Assembly (NCBI GenBank): GCA_964509425.1 | Contig: CAZDWZ010000002.1 | Span: 62,001-126,000, forward strand | DNA length: 64,000 nucleotides | Direction: 5' to 3' | Origin: CAZDWZ01 sp964509425 | GTDB taxonomy: Bacteria; Bdellovibrionota_C; UBA2361; SZUA-149; CAZDWZ01 | In this document: positions 1 through 8,055 of the stretch, piece after piece | Layout: each line of letters starts with the position of its first letter | Position numbering within the stretch: position 1 is the stretch's first letter | Notes under the pieces: model-generated | What the model saw: the letters and a program-made list of their open reading frames with translations, nothing else | Databases searched by the model: none | What the model was told of the DNA's origin: nothing | Program-made: the position numbers and the translations under genes

Positions 1-405
1 TCTCCTTTCTTCGAGCGATCAAATCCCAAAAAAAGCAGGCCCCGTTCTAACAGACTCCATCTGCCTATACAAACGCGGCAGGAGCCAATCTTCGGAATCT
101 AAATTCCAAACGTTCCCGGCTCTTTAGCCGACACTGCGAGCCGCAAGCATCAGGAGGAGGTCCCGACAAATTAATTCGCGCTCAGAATCACCGACGCGGT
201 TTTCCTTTGTGGTGTCGGAGCCCTAGATAACTTGTAGGCCCGGCTGCGTCAGACGCAGAAACTTTTTTCGTTGCAACTCAGTAACCGTTCCCGATTACAA
301 AAATTTTTATTCAGTTTAAGAGGCGAGGAATTGATCGGAAATCGCAAAGCCCCGCCTCGCTTCGGCACCGGAGAGTACCAGAATTTTTCCGGAAGTTCAA
401 ACTAC
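1..405. other. intergenic region, no gene seen
   Basis: No reading frame with coding character was seen on either strand. The stretch lies downstream of the minus-strand glycosyltransferase gene that ends at 406. It holds one clear stem-loop followed by a T-run (listed separately) and a looser pairing between the ccgac near 190 and the gtcgg near 215. No tRNA cloverleaf or known small RNA was recognised. Confidence 0.5.
244..268 (+). terminator. putative rho-independent terminator
   Basis: A perfect inverted repeat, CTGCGTC and GACGCAG around a single A (244-258), is followed by AAAC and a run of six T (263-268). The polarity fits a plus-strand transcript entering from the left of the window. 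No plus-strand gene is visible before it inside the window, so the terminated gene is inferred. Confidence 0.45.
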
Positions 406-1608
406 TTAAAGTTCAGCGGTTTTCTTGCGCAACATCGAAGAGATTGAGGCGACAAGTACGCACAACACAAGCAGGCACAGCGGTTGCACCGGAATGGACT
501 CGCGGAGCACGCAGAAGAAAAAGACCAGGAGATTTACAACCGCGAGAACTCCTATTTGTTTGTCGCCGCGGGACAGAAAAAATAGGGCGGGAAGCAGGAG
601 ACCACACTCGTAGAAGAGCACATGACCGCCGCAGAGGAGCAGTAACGGTCCAAGAAGGAGAGCGGCAGATTTCCTTCCGTCGTCGGAGCGAAGGAGGAGG
701 AAAAGTGAGATTACGAACAAAAGCATAGCTACCGCTTGGCCTGCGATTTGCCCGAGAGCTCGAGAATAACCTAGAGAATGAAAAAGTTCTCCGGACGCTG
801 CGAAAAGAGAAATCATCTGAAATCCGTTTGCCGCAAAGTCTTCGGTCCCGAAGGCAAGTGTCTGGTTGAGCCAAGTTATCGGCCAGAGGAGCCCGGATAC
901 CGATGCCCCGACGGCATAAAATACCGCCGCTCCTGCCAACCATCCCGAGAAGATCGCGAGCGGCCGACAAACGAAAAGCGACACAAGAAATGCAATCAAC
1001 GCGAGTTGCGGCTTGAGGAGCCAGAGACCCAGCAAAAACCCGAGCACGGCATCCGTTTCCCATCTCGCACTTTTCGAGAGGAGCGCCATTGCCGTTAGGA
1101 GAAACAATAAGTTCAATGCCGCCCCCTGCCCCGCGACGATCCCAACGAAGAGCGGGGCAAACGAAACAAGAATTGCCATCGACTCAATCGGGCGATCGCG
1201 AAGCAGCCTTTCCCGCTCACGGAGGAGCAGACAGGCAAGTGTGAAGAAGAGGAGCTGCACGATGAAAAAGATCGTCTTTGCCGGTAGCGGCGCAAAGCTC
1301 GCAAGCGGCTTTAGGAAAAAGGCGAGAAACGGCGGATAGGCGAAAGCATAATACCGTCCGTCGAGACTCGGCCAATTTGCATTCTCAATTTCTTGTTGAA
1401 GATGGCGGCTGTAGAGTTGGGTGCCCTGACCCTGCGCGGCAAGCACGGCCGCGGAGTAGAACGCCGGAAAATCTCCTCGACGAACCATCCCGACACTTTT
1501 CTTGTCAATGATAGCACTCAACACAACACTGAGTGCGAGCGAAAAAATGAGCACAATGGCGAGCCGCTTAGGAGAGACAAGCTTAGAGAGATTCGCCAAA
1601 GAGTCCAC
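406..1608 (-). CDS. GT87-family integral membrane glycosyltransferase (DUF2029-like)
   Basis: A 400-residue polytopic membrane protein with an N-terminal membrane segment, a periplasmic loop carrying RRGDFPAFYSAA and YAFAYPPFLAFF, and about eight to nine further hydrophobic helices. The acidic residue in GDFPAFY and the YPPF motif after the first helix are typical of GT87 enzymes, which use polyprenyl-phosphate sugars as donors and act on the outer face of the inner membrane. The acceptor cannot be read from sequence. The start is a GTG at 1608 without a convincing ribosome-binding site, so a slightly later start is possible. It follows tatA by 21 bases on the same strand and may be co-transcribed with it. 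The family call is by motif and topology. Confidence 0.75.
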   Translation of the reverse strand: MDSLANLSKLVSPKRLAIVLIFSLALSVVLSAIIDKKSVGMVRRGDFPAFYSAAVLAAQGQGTQLYSRHLQQEIENANWPSLDGRYYAFAYPPFLAFFLKPLASFAPLPAKTIFFIVQLLFFTLACLLLRERERLLRDRPIESMAILVSFAPLFVGIVAGQGAALNLLFLLTAMALLSKSARWETDAVLGFLLGLWLLKPQLALIAFLVSLFVCRPLAIFSGWLAGAAVFYAVGASVSGLLWPITWLNQTLAFGTEDFAANGFQMISLFAASGELFHSLGYSRALGQIAGQAVAMLLFVISLFLLLRSDDGRKSAALLLGPLLLLCGGHVLFYECGLLLPALFFLSRGDKQIGVLAVVNLLVFFFCVLRESIPVQPLCLLVLCVLVASISSMLRKKTAEL

Positions 1609-1629
1609 CGGCCGAGTGATTGTCGATTC

Positions 1630-1896
1630 TTACTTTTTTCCGGAACCGCTCTGGTTTCCGTTTCCGCTGCTGGCACTTCCTTGCGGACCGTTCTGCGCGG
1701 AGGCCGGATTTTGCTCATCCGAACGATTTTGTTCTTCAGGTGTGACGTCGATGCTCTTAGAGTCGCGATACCCTTTTTTGAAGTTCTTGATCCCTTCGCC
1801 GAGCGAAGTGCCAAGCTCCGGTAACCGGCCGGCCCCAAACATTATCAGGATGATAACGAGGATGATGACGAGCTCACCCACTCCTAAACCAAACAC
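1630..1896 (-). CDS. tatA: Sec-independent protein translocase subunit TatA/TatE
   Basis: An 88-residue protein with the classic TatA layout: a short periplasmic N-terminus (MFGLGVGE), one transmembrane helix of about 17 residues, the hinge FGAGRLPELG, and an amphipathic helix (GTSLGEGIKNFKKGYRD) followed by a charged, flexible tail rich in Gln, Asn and Ser. TatA oligomers form the pore-like element of the twin-arginine system that exports folded proteins. The start is GTG at 1896, supported by GGAGGG about eight bases upstream. No tatB or tatC is nearby, which is usual in genomes where tatA is scattered. The phenylalanine-glycine hinge makes TatA/E more likely than TatB. Confidence 0.93.
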   Translation of the reverse strand: MFGLGVGELVIILVIILIMFGAGRLPELGTSLGEGIKNFKKGYRDSKSIDVTPEEQNRSDEQNPASAQNGPQGSASSGNGNQSGSGKK

Positions 1897-2038
1897 GGCA
1901 AAGTCCCTCCGGCAGCAGAATTAGAAAATTCGCGATGACTCTAGCCTGCCGCGCTCTTCGTGACAATGAAGACGGTGAGAATCGAAAACTCGGCAATCGA
2001 TGGACCGAAAGTCACCTTACCAACAGAAACGAAGAGAA

Positions 2039-2695
2039 TTACTTCTTCAGAGGATTAGTCGGAGAGAAGCTCGGTTGGCTTCCGTAATAGGTTTGCGGAG
2101 AGGCAGAAGAAGGGTTTGCAAAACCGCTTCCTCCGGCCGCTTGGTTCCAAGGACGAGGAAGAGCATTCGAGTTGGTATCAAACACTCCAAAATTCGTATT
2201 CGGAAGCGGAGGCGGTGCTGCGGGAATCGCAGGCTCCTTCGGATTGCCCCCTCGAAGTGGAATTCTGCCCCAGTAATCTTTCATTGGAGTCCAAGATCCA
2301 TCGTCGGCCTTTCCTTTGCCGCCGCCGCCTTCCGGGGGATGCTCGTGAGAAAACGGATCCTTCTTTCCTTTGCCTGGGAGCGCTTCCCAGACCTTTGCCA
2401 GTGGAGCCCAGCCGGCTGCGCCGGACGCTGATTTGAATGCCTCGGTGAGATAGTGCGGACCGTAAGCGCTGTTATCGATCGGATATTCTCCCCAGTTTTT
2501 GATGGGATCGTATCCGTGGGTGAAAGTCGATGAGTAGGCCCAAGAGTTTCCGGACCCGCTATCGGAGTTATTAGAGAATCCCCACGAAGAGCCACTATTG
2601 TTCGAGCCAGTCGAGAAGGCCCAATCGGAGGAGCTGCCGGAGCTTCCGCCTACTTTCCATCCCCAAGAGGAATCATCATCGCCGAACCAAGACAC
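2039..2695 (-). CDS. Trp/Ser/Gly-rich low-complexity protein of unknown function
   Basis: A 218-residue protein that I do not recognise. Residues 1-60 are a degenerate run of Ser, Gly, Asn and Asp punctuated by Trp (SSWGW, DWAFS, SSWGF, NSWAYSS). Residues 60-120 look more ordered, with aromatic and Pro positions (HGYDPIKNWGEYPID) and an AWAPL-like segment. The tail is Pro/Asn/Gly-rich and ends NPLKK. There is no signal peptide or transmembrane helix. The gene is convincing: GTG start at 2695 preceded by AAAGGAG with ideal spacing, and an uninterrupted frame. It precedes tatA on the same strand with about 140 bases between. Composition suggests a mostly disordered protein; a structural or phase-separating role would be speculation. 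Confidence 0.7.
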   Translation of the reverse strand: MSWFGDDDSSWGWKVGGSSGSSSDWAFSTGSNNSGSSWGFSNNSDSGSGNSWAYSSTFTHGYDPIKNWGEYPIDNSAYGPHYLTEAFKSASGAAGWAPLAKVWEALPGKGKKDPFSHEHPPEGGGGKGKADDGSWTPMKDYWGRIPLRGGNPKEPAIPAAPPPLPNTNFGVFDTNSNALPRPWNQAAGGSGFANPSSASPQTYYGSQPSFSPTNPLKK

Positions 2696-2982
2696 CGGAA
2701 TCTCCTTTTTCTAGCGGGCTCTCGCCCCTTCTCCCATAGAATAGTTATGCGAGCGAGTATCATGAGCGTTAACCGGCATTTCCAGCGATTGCAATACAGC
2801 TCAATAACAATACGCAAGACACTGGATATATTAATGTTTTAGATTCCGGCGAGACCTGTAAACAAGCCTTCGGCGCCCACCGTAAACCGACTTCGGAACG
2901 ACCTTGATACGCTTCTGCGATAGATGTGCCGGGGTCTTTAGATCGCGCTGCTAACGGAGGCCAAAATTCGCCGGAACTATCG

Positions 2983-3828
2983 CTATGCGACGCGGCGGGC
3001 TGGTTCGACAAATCCCGTAGCTAACGAGTGGTTTGCAGCACAGGCATACAACTGCTCAGCAAGCGCGCCGATGTCAAAACCCCAGAATATACTTCCCATC
3101 AGCTTTCCTGAAAGAAGGTCTTCGAGCGGTTCATTCGACCCGCAAGCTTCACCGCGCAACGAGAGATGAATCCCATCGGGGCCACCGCTCACTCGGCAGC
3201 CGCTTCCGAGCTCGAAAATCCGCTGCGCGTGCTGCTGAATTAATGAGGGGAGATTTTGAATGTTCTTGAGCGGAATGCCCTGCTCTTTTAATGCAAGCAC
3301 GCAGGCGATCGGCAGCAAATCGGCCAAGCGGAAGCACCGGCGCTTGCGGCGGAAAGTGAGCCCGGTCGGACGTGCAACACCGATATGGCCAAAAAGTGTG
3401 AACTGAGAAAGGACCAGGCGTCTCGTCGGGAAGAGCTGTTGCAACAGCACTCGCACTTCAGAGGCTGAGTATTCCTCACTCACTCGCGACGAAGGACTAA
3501 CCTGGCGGGCCAGAGGACCGATAGGTGTCGACTGCGCCCGCTTCTCGTTCGCTCTCTGAGACTCGGTCCGAACGTTGGCAAACAACTCATTAGACTGTGC
3601 TTGTTTCATCGCGCCTTGATGCCCCTTGTTTCTCGCCGACATATATTTGTTGACCTGGCTCTTGACTTTTTGCGTCAATCCAACAACTCGAAGATTATAA
3701 TCAGCAGTAAACTCTTGGAAAGATATATTTTTTGATTCGGAAGAGGATGGTTGCGGGGCGCGTGGGAAACTGACTATTGTCTTGCCACCCGTGCCGTAAA
3801 AAGAGAACGGCGTCTGTTGATTTTGCAC
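2983..3828 (-). CDS. MerR-type DNA-binding protein with disordered N-terminus
   Basis: 281 residues. The first 130 or so are polar and probably disordered (Ser, Gln, Lys-rich). Residues 130-210 match a MerR winged helix: YSASEVRVLL, then LSQFTLFGHIGV in place of the usual recognition helix, the wing RRKRRCFRLADL, and the following helix VLALKEQGIPLKNI. The final 70 residues have no recognisable ligand-binding domain. The start is a GTG at 3828 without a good ribosome-binding site, so the N-terminus is uncertain. It is divergently arranged with another MerR-like gene only 50 bases away, so both probably share a control region. Role as a transcriptional regulator is inferred from the fold. Confidence 0.6.
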   Translation of the reverse strand: MQNQQTPFSFYGTGGKTIVSFPRAPQPSSSESKNISFQEFTADYNLRVVGLTQKVKSQVNKYMSARNKGHQGAMKQAQSNELFANVRTESQRANEKRAQSTPIGPLARQVSPSSRVSEEYSASEVRVLLQQLFPTRRLVLSQFTLFGHIGVARPTGLTFRRKRRCFRLADLLPIACVLALKEQGIPLKNIQNLPSLIQQHAQRIFELGSGCRVSGGPDGIHLSLRGEACGSNEPLEDLLSGKLMGSIFWGFDIGALAEQLYACAANHSLATGFVEPARRVA

Positions 3829-3878
3829 AGGTTTGGGATTGATTTACAGAGCACGAGTTTTCGTCGAGTGGAGTTAAC

Positions 3879-4625
3879 ATGTCAGGTAGTTCCCGTCTTC
3901 TCAGTGAAGTTGAAAGCGCTTCTATCGCCGGTGTGAGCATCGAGACCATCCGGCAGTTTCGTGGCTGCGGACTTCTTGACCCGGTGAAAGAAGACGGAGT
4001 CGAGCGCTTCCGGGAAATCGACATCAAGACACTTTTCTACTCTCGAACGAAGTCAAACGACGTCGCATCAAGCACCGACAGCGCGGTCGATATCGCAGCT
4101 CATGAAGCCGCGAAACCTCAACGCAACGGAGCAGGAACGCTCAGCGCGCCTCCGGCGCCTGCGCCGCTGGACTCAGCATCGACACAGGCGTTGCAATCGG
4201 GTCCTGCTGTTCAAAGTATTTCGTCGAGCCAAACCAGTCCGGTGGCGGATTCGACGCAGGTGAAATCTGTGGTTCCTTCGGAAACCGGGTCGCCGAATCC
4301 AGAGACGGGAGCATCGCCCACCGAGTTGAAGTCGGAGACAGCCACCGATTCGGAGTCCGAGAAGCTCCTCCCCGTTCCCTCGTCACTCTCGGCAGATTAC
4401 ATGGTCGAGATTAACAAAGGGCTGCGTGAACAGTTGGAAATCCTCAGGGAAGAACGCGATTGGCTGAGAGCCCGCGTTGAGAAGCTGGAGACGAGGTCCG
4501 AGCGAGAGCAGATGTTGCTTCTCTCGGAATCCGAAAATATTAGGAAGCTCATTCAGCAGGGTGAGCAGCAGCGAAGGCCAACTTGGTTGCGCGGTCTTCC
4601 GTGGTTCAACAACTCCCGTTCCTGA
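3879..4625 (+). CDS. MerR-like protein with C-terminal coiled coil
   Basis: 248 residues. Residues 6-50 resemble a minimal MerR helix-turn-helix (LLSEVESASIAGVSIETIRQF, then GLLDPVKEDGVERFREIDI). A Ser/Pro/Ala-rich linker covers about residues 55-165. Residues 170-230 are a heptad-rich helix (LREQLEILREERDWLRARVEKLE) likely to form a parallel coiled coil. The ATG start has GGAG six bases upstream. Adaptor or regulator proteins with a MerR head and coiled-coil tail are known, but no specific family is recognised. It converges with the mutase small-subunit gene and diverges from the other MerR-like gene. Confidence 0.6.
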   Translation: MSGSSRLLSEVESASIAGVSIETIRQFRGCGLLDPVKEDGVERFREIDIKTLFYSRTKSNDVASSTDSAVDIAAHEAAKPQRNGAGTLSAPPAPAPLDSASTQALQSGPAVQSISSSQTSPVADSTQVKSVVPSETGSPNPETGASPTELKSETATDSESEKLLPVPSSLSADYMVEINKGLREQLEILREERDWLRARVEKLETRSEREQMLLLSESENIRKLIQQGEQQRRPTWLRGLPWFNNSRS

Positions 4626-4760
4626 GCCTCGTCTATCCGGGAAGCGGAGAACACTTTCCTACTGATTTTTTGGCGCGGACAAAACTCCCGCGCAAGATTA
4701 CCCGAGAACGTCGAAGTCGTTCCTGGAAATCTCTCGACCTTCACGCGTGAAATAAGCTGG

Positions 4761-5153
4761 CTAGACTATTGCCTGCTGCAACCAAGCGACGATTCCGTCC
4801 ATCGGCGCGCCGGGCGTGAAGATCTTCTTTACTCCGAGAGCATAGAGCTTTTCGATGTCTTCGTCGGGAATGATTCCGCCGCCGAAAACCACAATTTCTT
4901 CCGCGTTCTGTTTCTTCAAGAGATCCAACACGGCTGGAAAGGCAGTCATATGGGCTCCTGATAAAATGCTGAGACCGATTGCATCGACGTCTTCTTGGAT
5001 GGCGCTTCGAACAATCGCTTCGGCGGTCTGATGAAGGCCGGAGTAGATCACCTCCATCCCCGCGTCACGAAGCGCGCGAGCGATGACTTTTGCACCTCGA
5101 TCATGTCCGTCGAGCCCAGGCTTTCCAATCAACACTCGAATTCGCTTGCTCAT
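4761..5153 (-). CDS. icmB: coenzyme B12-binding small subunit of an isobutyryl-CoA-type mutase
   Basis: 130 residues forming a complete stand-alone cobalamin-binding domain. The signature DGHDRG (residues 15-20) supplies the His that coordinates cobalt from below, and GLSILSGAH and VFGGGIIP complete the nucleotide-loop pocket. The length matches IcmB-like and split methylmalonyl-CoA mutase small subunits. The ATG overlaps the stop of the large-subunit gene in an ATGA arrangement, so the two are translationally coupled and should form one enzyme. The isobutyryl assignment rests on the partner large subunit; this domain alone cannot separate isobutyryl- from methylmalonyl-CoA mutases. Confidence 0.85.
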   Translation of the reverse strand: MSKRIRVLIGKPGLDGHDRGAKVIARALRDAGMEVIYSGLHQTAEAIVRSAIQEDVDAIGLSILSGAHMTAFPAVLDLLKKQNAEEIVVFGGGIIPDEDIEKLYALGVKKIFTPGAPMDGIVAWLQQAIV

Positions 5154-6799
5154 ATCAACCCCGGATCGGTGTACACGCCAAAAACTTCGCGATAGATATC
5201 TGAAACTTCACCAATGGTAACACCAGCATGGACGGCTTCTACGAGGACGGGCATGACGTTTTGCCCGGCGTTGCAACATTCCCGAAGCTTTTGCAGCCAA
5301 CTCTTCACCGTTTCCGGCTCTCGATTCGCCTTGAACGCCAGACATCGTTCGAGCTGATCACGTTCAATATTAGAATCAATCTTCAACGTCGGCACATTGA
5401 CCGCGCCCCCATCGTTGTAACGATTCACTCCCACAATGACCTTCTCACCTGAGTCGAGCTGTTTCTGGAACTGATACGCCGATTCGGCAATTTCCTTTTG
5501 AGGGTAGCCCGCCTCAATCGCGCGGAGCATTCCACCCATATCGTCGAGCTTTTGGATGTACTCGAGCGCCGCGGCTTCAATACGATTCGTCAGCTCTTCC
5601 ACGAAATAGGAGCCGGCCAGCGGATCTATCGTATTCGCAACCCCGCTCTCTTCGGCGATGATCTGTTGAGTGCGAAGCGCCACGGTCACGGCCTCTTCCG
5701 TGGGCAAAGCCAATGTCTCGTCGAGGGAGTTCGTATGCAGCGATTGTGTCCCGCCGAGTACGGCTGCGAGGGCCTGGAGGGCTACGCGTGCTACGTTATT
5801 CAGAGGTTGTTGCGCCGTTAACGAAACTCCAGCGGTTTGCGCATGAGTGCGGAGCTTCATCGACGCACTGAGCTTGGCGTGGAATCGGTCGCGCATCAGA
5901 TGCGCCCACATTCTCCTGGCCGCACGGAATTTTGCGACCTCTTCAAAGAAATCGTTGTGCACATCCCAGAAAAACGACAGTCGCGGAGCAAAGGAATCGA
6001 TGTCCATCCCCCGGCCGAGACATTCTTCGACGTATGCAATCCCATCGTAAATGGTAAATGCCAGCTCCTGAACTGCAGTCGCACCGGCCTCTCGGATGTG
6101 ATACCCGGATATACTCACGGGGTTGAATTTCTTCGCATGCTCACTGCAATACTGGATGATATCGCAAGTCAAACGAACACCGGCAGCGGGCGGACAGATC
6201 CACTCCTTTTGGGCGATGTATTCTTTAAGAATGTCGTTTTGTATCGTGCCGCCGAGCTTCTGAAGATTATCGCCTCGCCGCTTCCCGAGGGCAAAATACA
6301 TCGCCAATACCGGCGTGGCAGAACAGTTGATTGTCATGGAAGTTGTGACTTCTTCCAGGTGAATACCTTTGAAGAGTCGCTCCATGTCATCAATCGTAGA
6401 GACGCTGACTCCCTCACGCCCGACTTCGCCGACAGACAGGGGATGATCAGGATCGTATCCCATCAAGGTCGGCATATCGAAAGCCGTGGAAAGTCCAGTC
6501 TGCCCACAATTGAGTAGATAGTGAAATCGATTGTTGGTATCTTCGGGCGTTCCGAATCCAGCAAACTGGCGCATGGTCCAGATACGGCCGCGGTACATGC
6601 TCGGCTGGACACCGCGCGTGTATGGAAACTCTCCCGGATAACCGAGATCCTTGTCATGCGACCAAGAACCCAGATCCTCGGGGCTCCCGAGCGGCAGCAT
6701 CTCCATGTCGCTCACGGAAGAGAAGCGTTCCTTCAGTTCCTTCTGTGAGCCGTATGACTTAGAAAGCCACTCTTTCTTATTTTTGCTCTTCTCCGACAT
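5150..6799 (-). CDS. icmA: acyl-CoA mutase large subunit, isobutyryl-CoA mutase type
   Basis: A TIM-barrel substrate subunit of B12-dependent acyl-CoA mutases (YTRGVQPSMYRGR, SISGYH with the catalytic His at 234, HTNSLDE). From the ATG at 6799 it has 549 residues; a GTG at 6838 would add 13. Where methylmalonyl-CoA mutases have the Tyr and Arg that hold the substrate carboxylate (Tyr89 and Arg207 in Propionibacterium), this protein has Phe79 (RQFAGF) and Gln197 (YIAQKEW), with identical spacing of 118 residues. Phe plus Gln is the pair known for isobutyryl-CoA mutase, which interconverts isobutyryl-CoA and n-butyryl-CoA. The Ala altered in hydroxyisobutyryl-type enzymes is unchanged (TAFDM). 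Downstream of an acyl-CoA dehydrogenase and coupled to icmB. No G-protein chaperone is seen in the window. Substrate is inferred. Confidence 0.88.
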   Translation of the reverse strand: MSEKSKNKKEWLSKSYGSQKELKERFSSVSDMEMLPLGSPEDLGSWSHDKDLGYPGEFPYTRGVQPSMYRGRIWTMRQFAGFGTPEDTNNRFHYLLNCGQTGLSTAFDMPTLMGYDPDHPLSVGEVGREGVSVSTIDDMERLFKGIHLEEVTTSMTINCSATPVLAMYFALGKRRGDNLQKLGGTIQNDILKEYIAQKEWICPPAAGVRLTCDIIQYCSEHAKKFNPVSISGYHIREAGATAVQELAFTIYDGIAYVEECLGRGMDIDSFAPRLSFFWDVHNDFFEEVAKFRAARRMWAHLMRDRFHAKLSASMKLRTHAQTAGVSLTAQQPLNNVARVALQALAAVLGGTQSLHTNSLDETLALPTEEAVTVALRTQQIIAEESGVANTIDPLAGSYFVEELTNRIEAAALEYIQKLDDMGGMLRAIEAGYPQKEIAESAYQFQKQLDSGEKVIVGVNRYNDGGAVNVPTLKIDSNIERDQLERCLAFKANREPETVKSWLQKLRECCNAGQNVMPVLVEAVHAGVTIGEVSDIYREVFGVYTDPGLI

Positions 6800-6845
6800 G
6801 CGTTCACAACCGACTTCCGCTCGAGACACCGCGGGCACCAGCCAA

Positions 6846-8012
6846 TTAATCTTCCTTCAATAATTGTCCGGCAATCACCTGGCGCTGGATCTCACTCGTC
6901 CCTTCGTAAATTTCTGTAATCTTTGCGTCGCGATAATATCGCTCGACGGGAAAGTCTTTTACGTAACCGTATCCCCCATGGATCTGAATTGCTTTATTCG
7001 CGCAGTACATCGCAGCTTCTGAGGCGAACAGTTTTGCTTGAGCGGCCTGTCTTGAATAAGGCATCCCGGCATCTTTCAGCCTCGCCGCATGGATGGCAAG
7101 CAATCTCGAAGACTGCACCTGACAAGACATATCTGCCAGATAGTTCTGTATACTTTGATGCTCACTAATCAGCTTTCCGAACGTTTTTCGTTCTTTCGAA
7201 TATTTCAGAGAAGCATCAAGAGAGGCTTGTGCAATCCCCACCGCTTGCGATGCGATCCCAATTCTCCCTCCGTCGAGAATTTTCATCGCGATCTTGAATC
7301 CCTCTCCCGGTTTCCCAAGCAGTTGATCGTCGCTTACTCGCACGCCGTCGAAAATTAGGCTCGAGGTCGGCGATCCACAAATGCCAAGCTTATCTTCTTT
7401 CTTACCGATTGAGACTCCAGGAGTGTTCTTCAACTCCACGATGAAGCAGTTGATGCCCTTATAGGCCAGCTCGGGCTTTTCCATGGCGATAAGAACGCAA
7501 ATTCCCGCCACCGGTCCGTTCGTGATCCAGTTTTTCACCCCGTCGATTATCCAACCGTCACCATCTTTCCGGCTCATACACGTTTGCCGTGCCGCATCAC
7601 TGCCTGTCCCCGGTTCGCTCAACGCGAAACAACCAAGCAACTCTCCGGAGGCAAGCCTTGGAAGATACTTTTGCTTCTGTTCTTCAGTTCCGAAATTCAG
7701 AATCGGCCAGATGCAGAGCGAATTGTGAGCGCTCACGATCACGCTCGTCGACGCGCAGACACGCGCGAGTTCCTCGATGATAAGTCCGTAAGAGACGAAA
7801 TCCAGTTCGGAACCGCCGTACTGTTCGGGGACATTCGTTCCCAAAAATCCGAGCTGACTCAATTTGGGGATCAGCGGCTCAGGGAAGTAATGTTCGTGAT
7901 CAATTTTCGCCGCGAGTGGGAGCACCTCGCCAACGGCAAAATCGCGCACGGTTTCCCGCACAAGTCTTTGATCCGGAGTGAGGACAAAATCGATGTCGTC
8001 CATATCCGACAT
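6846..8012 (-). CDS. acyl-CoA dehydrogenase (short- or branched-chain type)
   Basis: 388 residues, the usual length. It has the N-terminal helical domain (DQRLVRETVRDFA), the FAD/substrate signature CFALSEPGTGSDAA, and the C-terminal motif IYEGTSEIQR whose Glu370 is in the position of the catalytic base of medium- and short-chain enzymes. It forms the trans-2,3-double bond of an acyl-CoA and passes electrons to electron-transfer flavoprotein. The mutase genes follow 46 bases later and an enoyl-CoA hydratase precedes it, so butyryl-CoA or isobutyryl-CoA is a plausible substrate, although sequence does not fix chain length. ATG start at 8012; no strong ribosome-binding site is seen. Confidence 0.92.
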   Translation of the reverse strand: MSDMDDIDFVLTPDQRLVRETVRDFAVGEVLPLAAKIDHEHYFPEPLIPKLSQLGFLGTNVPEQYGGSELDFVSYGLIIEELARVCASTSVIVSAHNSLCIWPILNFGTEEQKQKYLPRLASGELLGCFALSEPGTGSDAARQTCMSRKDGDGWIIDGVKNWITNGPVAGICVLIAMEKPELAYKGINCFIVELKNTPGVSIGKKEDKLGICGSPTSSLIFDGVRVSDDQLLGKPGEGFKIAMKILDGGRIGIASQAVGIAQASLDASLKYSKERKTFGKLISEHQSIQNYLADMSCQVQSSRLLAIHAARLKDAGMPYSRQAAQAKLFASEAAMYCANKAIQIHGGYGYVKDFPVERYYRDAKITEIYEGTSEIQRQVIAGQLLKED

Positions 8013-8055
8013 TATACCGCGAGGGATCTGGTTTGGCGATGAGGATAATTTCTGA

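Noticed and set aside
5150..6799. Methylmalonyl-CoA mutase as the name of the large subunit
   Set aside because: The Tyr and Arg needed to bind the methylmalonyl carboxylate are replaced by Phe and Gln.
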